In this document: piece by piece, positions 7,791 through 16,650 of the stretch
Numbering within the stretch: position 1 is the first letter of the stretch
How the letters are laid out: every line of letters begins with the position of its first letter
Assembly (NCBI RefSeq): GCF_000518705.1
Contig: NZ_JAEC01000041.1
Coordinates: forward strand, 1 to 35,093
DNA: 35,093 bases
Reading direction: 5' to 3'
Source of the DNA: Shewanella colwelliana ATCC 39565
Lineage (GTDB): Bacteria; Pseudomonadota; Gammaproteobacteria; Enterobacterales; Shewanellaceae
The notes under the pieces: generated by a model
Database searches by the model: none
What the model saw: the letters and a program-made list of their open reading frames with translations, nothing else
What the model was told of the DNA's origin: nothing
Program-made: the position numbers and the translations under genes

Positions 7791-10004
7791 ATGAAAATGA
7801 ACAGACGCACCTTCTTGCAAGGTGTCGGAGCCAGCTCCGTCGTCGGCTCGCTGTCAGGTTTAATGCCTGGCATCGCCTCTGCTGACGAACGAGGTGGCGC
7901 GCCCGACAAATTGTTGAAACGCCAAGGAGAGATAAAGTACCACACCTGCCAACGTAACTGCGCTGACCGCTGTCTGCTCAAGTTCACCGTGCAAAATGGC
8001 CGTATGACCTATGTCGAGGGTGCTTCAGAGATGAAGAAGATGGGCACCTCTCCTTGCGTCAAAGGCCACGCCTATGTGCAATATACTTACGCGGCTGACC
8101 GTATTCTCCACCCTATGGAGCGCGCAGGTAAAAAAGGCGAAGGCAAATGGCGCCGTATCTCTTGGGATGAAGCGTATGCCAAGATTGCGAGCCGATTACA
8201 ACAGATCATCAAAGACCACGGTGCCGATTCAATTCTGCCTTATAGCTACTCTGGCCATGAAGGGGTTATCGGTAAATACGGCGGACCAAGCCGTTTCTTT
8301 AATGCCGTAGGTGCACGTAAACTTGACCGAAAAGTATGTGTGTTCGCCGCCTATGAGGGGCTGAAGTCGGTCACGGGTACTTACCAAGGACCCGATCCCT
8401 ACGACAACATTTACACTAACTGCTACATCTCTTGGGGGCAAAATGAAACCGCTACCAACGTGCATGGCATTAAGTTCATTAACCAAGCGCGCGACAAAGG
8501 TGCCAAACTGTTAGTGGTTAACCCCATTCGCACACCTATCGCTTCGCAAGCGGACATCTGGCTGCAGCCTCGACCCAGTACAGATACCCATTTGGCCTCG
8601 GGCATCATGAAGTATCTGATTGAGCACGACTTAGCCGATCTCAATTTCATCAAGGCGAACACTTTAGGCTATCAGCAACTGCTGACACGCCTCAATGAGA
8701 TGAGCTATGAAGAGATTGAACGCGTCACAGGTGTGCCAACAGTTAAGATGTTTGAGTTTGCCAAAGCCTATGGCGAGTCAGAGCTTTCAGTATTGCGCTT
8801 AGGTTACGGTATGCAACGTAACTACAATGGCGCACGTATGTCACGGGCCATCGCCATGATGCACGCTGTTGCTGGCCAATATGGAAAAATTGGTAATGGC
8901 TTTATTTACGACAACACCCAAGCCGATGACAGCTTAAATTACAGTAAAGGTCGTGCCGACCATATTCACCCTAACCCAGATACTGTGGGTCATGTGAACA
9001 TGACCGAAATTGCTAAAGCGCTCGATCCTGAAAACCCAGTAGCCTACGGCAAGCCGATCAAACCGATTAAAGCCGTGATTAACTACAATGGTAACTTTGT
9101 CTCGGTTGCTCCCGACTCAAACGCCTGCCGCCGTGGCGCGATGCGTGATGATCTGTTCTTAGTCGTCCATGACTTCTTAATGACAGATACCGCTGAATTG
9201 GCCGACATTATCGTGCCTTCGACGACTCAGTTTGAGTTCCCTGACATGGGTACCGACTACAACTGCTACCACATGCAAACCTCTGAAAAAGTTATTGATC
9301 CCTTAGGTGAATCTAAAGATAACTGGATCTTCTTTAAAGAGTTAGGTGCCCATATGGGCCTCGACCGATTCCCTGAGATGCGCGTCGATTACGAGCAGAT
9401 CCTACGTGACTTCCTTGACACCGAAGAGCCTGCATTTAGACAAAACAACATCACTTACGAGCAGATCATTCGCGATAAATTTGTCACCGTATATGACCAA
9501 CGCCCCTATTTTGGCGACGGCAAATATAAGACCGATAGCGGCAAGATTGAGTTCTACTCAGAGATGATGAAAGAGGCGGGCTTCCACCCGGTTATCGATT
9601 TCGGTCTCCCTGAAGATGAGATGATCCCAGCGGAAAAAGCACTGCCTTTCCGTTTATTGTCACCTGCCATTCCGCAACGTGCCAATAGCTCTTTCTATAA
9701 CGTTAAATATATCCGTAATTTCCCAGCTTACTTCGCCAAGATTAACAGCGAAGATGCTGCGGAGTTAGGGATTAAGAATAACGATAGAGTTAGGCTTAAT
9801 AACCAACGAGGCGAAGCTTTCTTTATTGCCCAGGTTTCGACTCAAGTGGTACGTGGCACAGTCATGGCCCCTAAAAATAACTGGCGCCGCATGGACCCAC
9901 AAGGTAAAGCGAGTTGTACCAATAACCTGACCACCGACACCTTGACCGATATGGGCGGCTGCTCTGCATACCACTCTACTCGTGTCGCCATCGCCAAAGC
10001 CTAA
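7791..10004 (+). CDS. DMSO reductase-family molybdopterin oxidoreductase, catalytic subunit (DmsA-like)
   Basis: The protein is 737 residues from the ATG at 7791, which has a GGGGA ribosome-binding site six bases ahead; an upstream TTG at 7737 is less likely. A Tat signal (NRRTFLQG, residues 4-11) ends near IASADE at about 32. The [4Fe-4S] motif C53-x3-C57-x3-C61-x27-C89 is of the DmsA type. The molybdenum ligand should lie near residues 183-200 (C183 in KVCVFAAYEG is the candidate), but I cannot fix it by eye. Later blocks (TELADIIVPSTTQFE and the C-terminal dinucleotide-binding domain) are complete. It probably works in the periplasm as a terminal reductase with the ferredoxin that follows ten bases later. 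The substrate is unknown; the cytochrome b partner and the porin/chemoreceptor neighbours are not those of the standard dmsABC operon. Confidence 0.85.
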   Translation: MKMNRRTFLQGVGASSVVGSLSGLMPGIASADERGGAPDKLLKRQGEIKYHTCQRNCADRCLLKFTVQNGRMTYVEGASEMKKMGTSPCVKGHAYVQYTYAADRILHPMERAGKKGEGKWRRISWDEAYAKIASRLQQIIKDHGADSILPYSYSGHEGVIGKYGGPSRFFNAVGARKLDRKVCVFAAYEGLKSVTGTYQGPDPYDNIYTNCYISWGQNETATNVHGIKFINQARDKGAKLLVVNPIRTPIASQADIWLQPRPSTDTHLASGIMKYLIEHDLADLNFIKANTLGYQQLLTRLNEMSYEEIERVTGVPTVKMFEFAKAYGESELSVLRLGYGMQRNYNGARMSRAIAMMHAVAGQYGKIGNGFIYDNTQADDSLNYSKGRADHIHPNPDTVGHVNMTEIAKALDPENPVAYGKPIKPIKAVINYNGNFVSVAPDSNACRRGAMRDDLFLVVHDFLMTDTAELADIIVPSTTQFEFPDMGTDYNCYHMQTSEKVIDPLGESKDNWIFFKELGAHMGLDRFPEMRVDYEQILRDFLDTEEPAFRQNNITYEQIIRDKFVTVYDQRPYFGDGKYKTDSGKIEFYSEMMKEAGFHPVIDFGLPEDEMIPAEKALPFRLLSPAIPQRANSSFYNVKYIRNFPAYFAKINSEDAAELGIKNNDRVRLNNQRGEAFFIAQVSTQVVRGTVMAPKNNWRRMDPQGKASCTNNLTTDTLTDMGGCSAYHSTRVAIAKA

Positions 10005-10014
10005 GGAGTAACTG

Positions 10015-10560
10015 ATGTCATTAAATAAGAAAGTGGGCTTTGTGTTCAGACAAGAGAACTGTGTCGGCTGTGGTGCGTGTACTGTCGCCTGCCAGATCCA
10101 TAATGAATTGCCCGAAAACCACCGTTTTCGCAAAGTTGACCGCTATGAAGTTAAGCGCGATGACGGCGCTATCGACGTGTGGCTGTCTCATGCGTGCATG
10201 CACTGTGAAAACCCTGCTTGCCTAATGGTTTGCCCTGCAAAAGCCTATCATGTTCGTGATGACGGCATTGTGGTACTGGACCGTGAAAAGTGCACCGGAT
10301 GCGGCCTTTGTGCCAGTGCCTGTCCCTATGCTGCCGTCAGTATTCGTGAAGACGATGGCAAAGCCGACAAGTGCAACATGTGTGTCGAGCTGCTCGATCG
10401 CGGTATGAAACCAGCGTGTGTTAGTGGCTGCCCTGTGGAGTGTCTTGATGTGGGCGACCTGCAAGAGGTGCTTAAACGTCCATCGGCCAGCAAAGAGGGC
10501 ATTGGGTATGGCGACTGCATCACCAAGCCTAACTTAGTGATCATTAAGGAACGCGCATAA
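10015..10560 (+). CDS. DmsB-like ferredoxin subunit with four [4Fe-4S] clusters
   Basis: A 181-residue electron-transfer subunit with sixteen cysteines in four groups: C16-19-22-26, C61-64-69-73, C93-96-99-103 and C120-123-135-139. It has no signal peptide, so it would be exported bound to the Tat-dependent catalytic subunit, as DmsB is. It starts ten bases after the catalytic gene behind an AAGGAG site, and its stop overlaps the start of the chaperone gene (TAATG), indicating translational coupling. It passes electrons from the cytochrome b to the molybdoenzyme. Confidence 0.9.
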   Translation: MSLNKKVGFVFRQENCVGCGACTVACQIHNELPENHRFRKVDRYEVKRDDGAIDVWLSHACMHCENPACLMVCPAKAYHVRDDGIVVLDREKCTGCGLCASACPYAAVSIREDDGKADKCNMCVELLDRGMKPACVSGCPVECLDVGDLQEVLKRPSASKEGIGYGDCITKPNLVIIKERA

Positions 10561-11159
10561 TGACAACCCAATATGGCCCTACGGCAACGGCTTATCATGC
10601 CTTTAAATCAATGATGTTTGCCCCTTCTGATCTCAACGCTCTGGCAGGGTTAATTGCCTATCTGCAGCAAGCGCGGCCAGAAAGCCCATTACTGAGTGAG
10701 GCGATGAAGTTTAGCAGTGACTCATCGGAATTAGAGTTCGACTTTAACCGCATGTGTATCGGGCCATATAAGTTACTAGTCGCCCCTTACGAGTCAGTGT
10801 ATCTCAGTGGTAATCATCAAATTTTTACCGAAGAGACGGTAAAGGTTGCACAGTTTTACCAGCAAATTGGTCTCATTATAGATGACAGTTTTAATGAGCC
10901 TGCCGATTTCATTGGTAATGAACTTGAATTCCTTTACTGCCTACACGCCATGGCGTCAGAGCAACATGCACTCGATAAACATGAGTATGTGGCTGCCCTG
11001 CACGAGCTTGCCAATGAGTTTCTTGAGATGCACCTAGGTCGTTGGATAACCCCATTTTGCGAGGGAATTATCCAACATGCCACTCAAGCATTCTGGCGCG
11101 AGTTCGCCAAAGAGTTACTGCACTTTATCAATGAACAACATCAAACCGTTAAGCATTAA
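10560..11159 (+). CDS. TorD/DmsD-family molybdoenzyme maturation chaperone
   Basis: This 199-residue, mostly helical cytoplasmic protein carries the family signatures: EPADFIGNELEFLYCL (about residues 118-133) and EMHLGRWITPFCEGI (about 155-169). Members bind the Tat leader of their partner and hold it until the molybdenum cofactor is inserted. Its start overlaps the ferredoxin stop, so it is dedicated to the enzyme encoded two genes upstream. The sequence does not show whether it belongs to the TorD or the DmsD branch. Confidence 0.88.
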   Translation: MTTQYGPTATAYHAFKSMMFAPSDLNALAGLIAYLQQARPESPLLSEAMKFSSDSSELEFDFNRMCIGPYKLLVAPYESVYLSGNHQIFTEETVKVAQFYQQIGLIIDDSFNEPADFIGNELEFLYCLHAMASEQHALDKHEYVAALHELANEFLEMHLGRWITPFCEGIIQHATQAFWREFAKELLHFINEQHQTVKH

Positions 11160-11177
11160 CGGGTATACCGATGAGTC

Positions 11178-11213
11178 GTCTAACCATGGTGTCATTGTCA
11201 ACCGTGGTTAGAC
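11178..11213 (+). other. Intra-operon stem-loop between chaperone and cytochrome b genes
   Basis: GTCTAACCATGG at 11178-11189 pairs with CCGTGGTTAGAC at 11202-11213 (one G-T pair, 12-base loop). No T run follows, so it is more likely an RNA processing or stability element than a full terminator. It lies in the only sizeable gap of the operon. Confidence 0.5.
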
Positions 11214-11250
11214 CCCATACGCGGCCACTATGTGTCGCAAGGAGTTATTA

Positions 11251-12231
11251 ATGAGTAAAGCAATAAGATGGTTCAGCCTTATTGTACTCAGCCTATTTGC
11301 ATCCAGTTATGCATTGGCTGACGAGGTCGCTACGCTGCAGCCGCAGCAGTGGCAAACAATTGAAGAACATGCGATTGCCGGTGACATTCCTGAGATCCGT
11401 GGCATGCCAACACAACCCGAACTGCTGATGCCCGCATCAGTCCCTGAGCAGGCCGATGAGTCAATTCTGGCTTATTTGGGCGCCACCGATAGCATCGCGT
11501 TTTTACTCTTTGCGAGCCTATTTGGTGTGACTATTGTCTTCATCGCTTTTGTGATGATTAACGGCGTGTCAAAGCTGGATAATGGGTTTTCAGGCAAGTT
11601 AATTAAACGTTGGTCAGGCTTAAGTGTCAGTGTGCACTGGCTAGGAGCCATCCCCTGCATTTTGCTTATGTTAACCGGTTTGGTCTTAGGCGGCGGTCGT
11701 CTCTACTTTGAGCCAGGTATGAACGCAGGCGCTTGGTCGGCCTTGGCGGGATTATCGAGTGGCTTGCATGAGCTTATGGCGTGGCCATTTATCCTAGGTT
11801 ATCTGCTGATGATCATTATGTGGGCACCTAAGCAGTTCCCAGCAAGCTATGATCTTAAATGGTTTGCAGTCTTGGGTGGTTATATCAACATGGGCAAAAA
11901 ACAGCACCCTGATGCAGGCTTTGCCAATGCGGGCGAAAAGCTGTGGTTCTGGGTGTTTGCCATATTTGGCGGTGTAATGGTTATCTCAGGGCTAACCATG
12001 ATGTTCCCCGCTACATTTGAGGTCACTAAAAATACCGCCAACTTGATGCTGCTATTGCACATAGGCTCAACCATCATCATCAGTGCATTCTCTGTGGTAC
12101 ATATCTTTATGGCGACAGTGATGTCAGAGGGCGGCATGTCTAACATGACCTCTGGCTATTGCGATGAAAACTGGGCCAAACAACATCATAACCTTTGGTT
12201 TAACGACCTGAAAAAAGCAGGAAAAGTGTAA
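11251..12231 (+). CDS. Di-haem cytochrome b subunit, formate dehydrogenase gamma-like
   Basis: The start at 11251 is chosen over 11230 because it has AAGGAG seven bases ahead and begins a Sec signal peptide (MSKAIRWFSL, cleavage near ALADE). The 326-residue protein has a periplasmic segment of about 60 residues, then transmembrane helices near 82-104, 128-148, 172-192, 232-252 and 268-290. Histidines H129, H173, H270 and H284 are placed like the haem ligands of the FdnI/cytochrome b561 family. This type oxidises or reduces quinone on the membrane. Its pairing with a DmsA/DmsB-type enzyme is unusual, since DmsC and NrfD anchors have no haem. It likely passes electrons from menaquinol to the ferredoxin subunit. 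Confidence 0.85.
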   Translation: MSKAIRWFSLIVLSLFASSYALADEVATLQPQQWQTIEEHAIAGDIPEIRGMPTQPELLMPASVPEQADESILAYLGATDSIAFLLFASLFGVTIVFIAFVMINGVSKLDNGFSGKLIKRWSGLSVSVHWLGAIPCILLMLTGLVLGGGRLYFEPGMNAGAWSALAGLSSGLHELMAWPFILGYLLMIIMWAPKQFPASYDLKWFAVLGGYINMGKKQHPDAGFANAGEKLWFWVFAIFGGVMVISGLTMMFPATFEVTKNTANLMLLLHIGSTIIISAFSVVHIFMATVMSEGGMSNMTSGYCDENWAKQHHNLWFNDLKKAGKV

Positions 12232-12241
12232 AACCAAACCT

Positions 12242-12277
12242 AGGCTGAGTGCGCTGGCGCTCAGCCTCTTCATCTTA
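12242..12277 (+). terminator. Terminator after the cytochrome b gene
   Basis: AGGCTGAG at 12242-12249 pairs with CTCAGCCT at 12260-12267, followed by a modest T-rich stretch. It ends the enzyme operon ahead of the porin gene. Confidence 0.6.
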
Positions 12278-12333
12278 AATTACGCGTATGTGAAAGCCAT
12301 TTGCCGACTCTTTTAAATAGAGCTTGGGGGCTA

Positions 12334-12345
12334 TTGGCATGCCAA
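12334..12345. promoter_or_regulatory. Perfect 12-bp palindrome ahead of the porin gene
   Basis: TTGGCATGCCAA is self-complementary and lies 25 bases before the porin ATG, a good place for a repressor. No other copy was noticed in the window. Confidence 0.35.
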
Positions 12346-12370
12346 AATCGTAAAAGTAAGGTCTACACCA

Positions 12371-13459
12371 ATGAAAACACGTCATATTTCACGTAAAACT
12401 GCCTTGATTATTGCCATGGGATTATGCGCCTCACAGGCCTATGCGGCCGAGGCCGATGCGTTGTCAACACAAGTGGAAGCGCTCAATCAACGCATTGCAC
12501 AATTAGAGCAAAACACGGCACCGTCACAGTTTAAAAACAGCCAAGTCAGCCTATACGGCTCAATTCGCCCAGCCTTAAGCTACCTTGATGAAGGTGATGA
12601 ACAAACCTGGGACGTTAGGGATGCACTGTCTCGTATCGGCATTAAAGCCAGCACAGAATTTGCCGATGGCTGGCAGGCCATTGCGCAAGGTGAATGGAGT
12701 GTCGATATTGCCAATTCAGGTAACTTTGGCAAAGCCCGTCAAGCTTATGCAGCGATTGCTTCACCTTATGGCCAAGTCGGTATAGGTAAACAGCGGCCAG
12801 CACAATACACCTTAGTGGCCGAGTACGTGGATATCTTTAACCACGGCAATAGCCCATATGCCTATGATCACGAAAGCCCATTTTTTGTCGATAACTTTGT
12901 CACCTACCAATTGGTCAGCAATGGCTTAACCTTTATGGCAGGTGCGCAAGTTGATGGTAACAAAGGCGACAGTAATGCCGATATGATTAACCTAGGTTTG
13001 GGCTACGACACCGGCGCCCTGCATTTAGGTTTAGGCTATGTCACCCAAGATACCCTAATTGATGGCAACGTCGGTGGCGATAACCAAACATTGGGCGGTG
13101 TAGCGGCCTACACCTTTAGCAACGGCCTCTATGTCGCTGTTAGCTACCAAGACAAGCAATATAACTTCGACCAATCACTCACCAATGCCGACCGCAGTGG
13201 CAGTACCTTAGATACGGCTTTGGCCTATCCACTCAACGATGAGTACAAAATCAAACTAGGGTATTTTCAGTTTAAAGACGGCATCAAAGGTAATGACTCT
13301 GCAGACTACGATGGCTTTAACACCACTCTAGAGTGGAATCCGCTCAGCAATGTGCGTGTGCACCTTGAGTATCTAGATAAAAGCTTGGAGAACGGCAACG
13401 ATGACCAAGCGGTAACTATCGGCTTTAGATATGACTTCAACCTGACTTGGCAAGGCTAA
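12371..13459 (+). CDS. Outer-membrane general porin
   Basis: A 362-residue trimeric-type porin. A Sec signal peptide ends near QAYAAEA (about residue 26). Residues 28-48 (LSTQVEALNQRIAQLEQ) form a short periplasmic coiled coil, seen in porins that contact the cell wall or trimerise there. The rest is a beta barrel with alternating hydrophobic strands (VSLYGSIRPALSY, WQAIAQGEWSVD, FNTTLEWNPL). It closes with IGFRYDFNLTWQG rather than a terminal Phe. It has its own leader region after the operon terminator and precedes a chemoreceptor, so it probably admits the substrate of the molybdoenzyme or a related anion. Confidence 0.85.
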   Translation: MKTRHISRKTALIIAMGLCASQAYAAEADALSTQVEALNQRIAQLEQNTAPSQFKNSQVSLYGSIRPALSYLDEGDEQTWDVRDALSRIGIKASTEFADGWQAIAQGEWSVDIANSGNFGKARQAYAAIASPYGQVGIGKQRPAQYTLVAEYVDIFNHGNSPYAYDHESPFFVDNFVTYQLVSNGLTFMAGAQVDGNKGDSNADMINLGLGYDTGALHLGLGYVTQDTLIDGNVGGDNQTLGGVAAYTFSNGLYVAVSYQDKQYNFDQSLTNADRSGSTLDTALAYPLNDEYKIKLGYFQFKDGIKGNDSADYDGFNTTLEWNPLSNVRVHLEYLDKSLENGNDDQAVTIGFRYDFNLTWQG

Positions 13460-13487
13460 TTTAGCCCCAAATCGCTAAGCCCTTCCA

Positions 13488-13510
13488 AAGAGGCTGCATC
13501 CCAGCCTCTT
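13488..13510 (+). terminator. Stem-loop between porin and chemoreceptor genes
   Basis: AAGAGGCTG at 13488-13496 pairs exactly with CAGCCTCTT at 13502-13510 with a CATCC loop. The following T run is weak, so read-through into the chemoreceptor gene is possible. Confidence 0.5.
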
Positions 13511-13540
13511 GATTTCACACCACGTTGTGGAGAGTTCAAA

Positions 13541-15442
13541 TTGATAGGATTTAGAAAATCGCTCATCGCGTCGATGGTGACTTTGGTCACCCTCTGTTTG
13601 CTGGTTTCCAACTGGTTGTCTTATATGGAGATAAAGCAAAACACCATTGACAGCACCAACGAGAAGCTCACCGGTGTGGTGAAATATGAGTCCAGTAATA
13701 TTGAAAACTGGTTTAAAGAGAAAGCCGATGCCATCGACGCTCTGGCTTTGCACTATCAAGCAGGCACGTATCGGGACAATTATGTCAATGCGGCCAGAAT
13801 GGCTACCGACGTAGGCGGTGTCGCTCGCATCTACTTTGGCTTTGATGACGGCAGTGCCTACTCAACGGAGACCAATGCCAAGTGGATAAATGGCAAAGCA
13901 ATACCTGAAAAATACGACCCACGCGTTCGCCCATGGTATCGACAAGGTAAATCTTCTCACAACCTTGATATTACCGACATCTATGTCGATGATGGCACTG
14001 GGCACGATGTTATCTCCATCTTAAAGAACCTCGGCAATGGCGTTGTGCTTGGCGATATTGAACTCACCTACCTGAGTGAAACGGTCAAAGCCGTTGACTA
14101 CCCTGGCGCCGTCACATTAATCACAGACCAAACAGGTAAAGTGCTGGCATCAGAATCAAGTAAGCTAGTGACTGGCACACGATTTTCTGACTTTGGCTTG
14201 GCACAAGTAGAACAAAAACTATTGTCCAATGATGAGGTGATGCAGGAATACACCATAGATGGCCAAGATAAATTAGCCTTTTCTAAAGCGATTAATCTCG
14301 TCAACGGCAAAAAATGGTATCTGTTTGTTGGGCTCGACAAATCGGTGGCCTATGCCGCTGTGGACAAAGCACTTTATGGTGCTCTATTCTCATCGGGAAT
14401 AATGCTCGCCTTAGCGATTGCTACCTTGCTCGGCGTGCTTTTTATCCTCTACCGACCGATTCTGTCACTAAAACAGATGGTGAGTGAACTGTCACACGGC
14501 AATGGTGATCTCACTCGACGCTTAGAGATTAAAACGGATGATGATTTAGGCCAGATCTCTAAGGGGATTAATCTCTTTATTGAGCAGCTGCAACGTATGA
14601 TGCTAGAAGTGTTGCAATCATCCACTCATATCGCCAATAGTGTTGGGCGTCTTAAAGCTGAAACCGACGCTAACAATGCAATACTGACAGCCCACGCCAC
14701 CGAAACCGAGCAGATTGTTGCCGCCATTGAAGAGATGAGTGCGACGGCAAACGATGTTGCGCGCAACGGTGCAGAAACCGCCTCGTTCACTCAAATCACC
14801 AAGCAGCAAACATTAGCGTCAAAATCGGTTGTGGCCGACGCCACAGATACCGTTGCCAAATTGGTGAGAGAAGTGGAAAACACCTCTGCCAGCATTGCGC
14901 AAATAGATAGAGACACGGTCAATATTACTCAAGTGCTAAAAGTCATTGGCGAGATAGCCGATCAAACTAACCTATTGGCACTCAATGCCGCCATCGAGGC
15001 TGCCCGAGCAGGTGAACAAGGTCGTGGCTTTGCCGTGGTGGCCGACGAGGTAAGAGCATTAGCGGCACGCACCCAATCCAGTACCGCTGAAATCGAGGTG
15101 ACGCTCAATACACTCACAGAAACCTCAAAAACCGCCATCTCGTCGATGGATATGACTAAAAACACCTGCCTTAAAACTGCCGACACCACCAAAAAAGTGG
15201 CGAGCGATCTTGATACCATTGGCGGCTCTGTCGATCATATTAATGATCTCAATGCGCAGATAGCCACCGCTGCAGAGGAGCAAAGCTCGGTATCCAATGA
15301 GATCACTCGCAATATGTCTGCCATATGTGAGATGGCTAATGAGCTATCGGTCAACGGTGAGAGTACCGCTAATGAAACATTAAATTTGGCAGCAGCCAAC
15401 CAGCAACTTACGCTTATCGTTAATCAGTTTAAATTAACCTAA
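13541..15442 (+). CDS. Methyl-accepting chemotaxis protein with dCACHE sensor
   Basis: This 633-residue membrane chemoreceptor starts with TTG, supported by GGAGAG seven bases upstream. Helix TM1 is near residues 8-26. The periplasmic double-CACHE ligand domain runs from about 30 to 275 and contains the usual [12 protein letters not shown] segment (about 125-136). TM2 is near 281-303, HAMP near 304-356, then the long cytoplasmic signalling coil with the conserved tip ([20 protein letters not shown], about 472-491). The C-terminus lacks an NWETF-type CheR tether. It directly follows the porin and molybdoenzyme genes, so it may steer cells towards the respiratory substrate. The ligand is not deducible. 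Confidence 0.93.
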   Translation: MIGFRKSLIASMVTLVTLCLLVSNWLSYMEIKQNTIDSTNEKLTGVVKYESSNIENWFKEKADAIDALALHYQAGTYRDNYVNAARMATDVGGVARIYFGFDDGSAYSTETNAKWINGKAIPEKYDPRVRPWYRQGKSSHNLDITDIYVDDGTGHDVISILKNLGNGVVLGDIELTYLSETVKAVDYPGAVTLITDQTGKVLASESSKLVTGTRFSDFGLAQVEQKLLSNDEVMQEYTIDGQDKLAFSKAINLVNGKKWYLFVGLDKSVAYAAVDKALYGALFSSGIMLALAIATLLGVLFILYRPILSLKQMVSELSHGNGDLTRRLEIKTDDDLGQISKGINLFIEQLQRMMLEVLQSSTHIANSVGRLKAETDANNAILTAHATETEQIVAAIEEMSATANDVARNGAETASFTQITKQQTLASKSVVADATDTVAKLVREVENTSASIAQIDRDTVNITQVLKVIGEIADQTNLLALNAAIEAARAGEQGRGFAVVADEVRALAARTQSSTAEIEVTLNTLTETSKTAISSMDMTKNTCLKTADTTKKVASDLDTIGGSVDHINDLNAQIATAAEEQSSVSNEITRNMSAICEMANELSVNGESTANETLNLAAANQQLTLIVNQFKLT

Positions 15443-15512
15443 GCACTGAATAGCCGTAAGATAATTGCAGCGACCTCAGAAAACAGTGTGCACTAAATGA
15501 CAATTAATCGCA

Positions 15513-15518
15513 TATAAT
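15513..15518 (+). promoter_or_regulatory. Candidate -10 box of the lpxL promoter
   Basis: A perfect TATAAT lies 41 bases before the acyltransferase ATG. No good -35 hexamer is seen at the right distance. Confidence 0.4.
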
Positions 15519-15559
15519 CTGGCTACCTAAAGCCATTATGATCACCAACTGCGTCTATT

Positions 15560-16489
15560 ATGAGTAAATATACTGCACCGACATTTTCTCTTTCGCTGCT
15601 GCATCCCAAGTATTGGGGAGTGCTGCTGCTCGTCGGCACGAGCTACCTTTGCAGCCTCCTGCCCTACGTTGTCCAAATTCGGATGGGCAAAATGCTTGGG
15701 CGTCTTGCGATTGGTTTTATGAAAGGCCGTCGCAAGACCATTGAACGTAACTTAGCGCTATGTTTTCCACAGATGGCTGCTGATGAGCGTGAACGCTTGG
15801 TAAAAGAGAATATTGATAACACCGGCTTAGCACTATTTGAAACGGGCATGGCGTGGTTTTGGTCTGATGCTAGGGTTGCAAAACATGTCACCATTAAAGG
15901 GACAGAGCACATCGATAAGCTGGCTGCCGAGGGACGCGGTGTCTTGTTAGTCGCGGTGCATTCACTCAACCTTGAGTTAGGTGGCCGCGCCTTTGGCTTA
16001 CATATCCCTGGCATGGGTGTTTACCGCCCTAACAACAACCCCTGTTTTGACTACTTTCAATATCAGGGCCGATCTCGTGGTGGGCATACCTTAATCGATA
16101 GAAAAAATATCAAATTCATGCTGGAATCATTAAATAATGGCGAGCGTCTCTGGTATGCACCGGACCATGATTATGGCCGCAGGCGTTCGGCCTTTGCGCC
16201 ATTGTTTGCGGTTGATAATGCCTGCACAACCACAGGTACTAGCATTCTGGTCGATGGCTCAGACTGTGCGATTGTGCCGCTCGTGATGGTGCGTAATAAC
16301 GACAAAGGAGATTACACGCTCACCATAAAAGCGCCGCTTATAGACAAGTTTCCCAAGCAGGATCCCGAGGCTGGTGCTCGGTTTATCAACAAAATTGTAG
16401 AAACCTCTATCATGGAAGCTCCAGGGCAATATATGTGGCTGCATCGCCGCTTTAAAAATCGCCCTGACGGTGAAGCGTCACTATATTAA
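15560..16489 (+). CDS. lpxL: Lipid A acyltransferase (LpxL/HtrB-like)
   Basis: This 309-residue inner-membrane protein belongs to the LpxL/LpxM family that adds a secondary acyl chain to lipid A. An N-terminal membrane anchor spans about residues 18-38. The family blocks are in order: RNLALCFP, ETGMAWFW, the catalytic H-x4-E in VHSLNLELGGR, GVYRPNNNP, WYAPDHDYG and TTTGTSILVDG. The residues after the catalytic His (SLN in place of the usual FLT) differ a little from the common form. No Shine-Dalgarno sequence is obvious. The gene stands alone and ends at a strong hairpin. LpxL is preferred over LpxM from the HPKYWGV and PDHDYG blocks, but the chain length used cannot be read. Confidence 0.85.
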   Translation: MSKYTAPTFSLSLLHPKYWGVLLLVGTSYLCSLLPYVVQIRMGKMLGRLAIGFMKGRRKTIERNLALCFPQMAADERERLVKENIDNTGLALFETGMAWFWSDARVAKHVTIKGTEHIDKLAAEGRGVLLVAVHSLNLELGGRAFGLHIPGMGVYRPNNNPCFDYFQYQGRSRGGHTLIDRKNIKFMLESLNNGERLWYAPDHDYGRRRSAFAPLFAVDNACTTTGTSILVDGSDCAIVPLVMVRNNDKGDYTLTIKAPLIDKFPKQDPEAGARFINKIVETSIMEAPGQYMWLHRRFKNRPDGEASLY

Positions 16490-16500
16490 GCACCGCAGAA

Positions 16501-16606
16501 TTAATCAAACCAAGCCGCAGTCTTTTCTGCGGCTTGGTTTTTGACATTGTCATCCACATAGACGCTTACCATAGCTAACGCAGCCGCCAGCGCACCCAAA
16601 TCATCG
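16501..16606. repeat. 106-bp exact direct repeat, left copy
   Basis: Identical to 18642-18747 over all 106 bases in the same orientation. It flanks the LysR/isochorismatase pair on its left and includes a terminator hairpin. Confidence 0.95.
16508..16542 (+). terminator. Terminator of lpxL inside the ykvA remnant
   Basis: AACCAAGCCGCAG at 16508-16520 pairs exactly with CTGCGGCTTGGTT at 16527-16539 (loop TCTTTT), and the T run extends to 16542. It lies 18 bases past the acyltransferase stop. Confidence 0.85.
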
Positions 16607-16650
16607 AGCCAACCAGTGGCGTCAAATAGGGGATCGCATCGATTGGTGCA

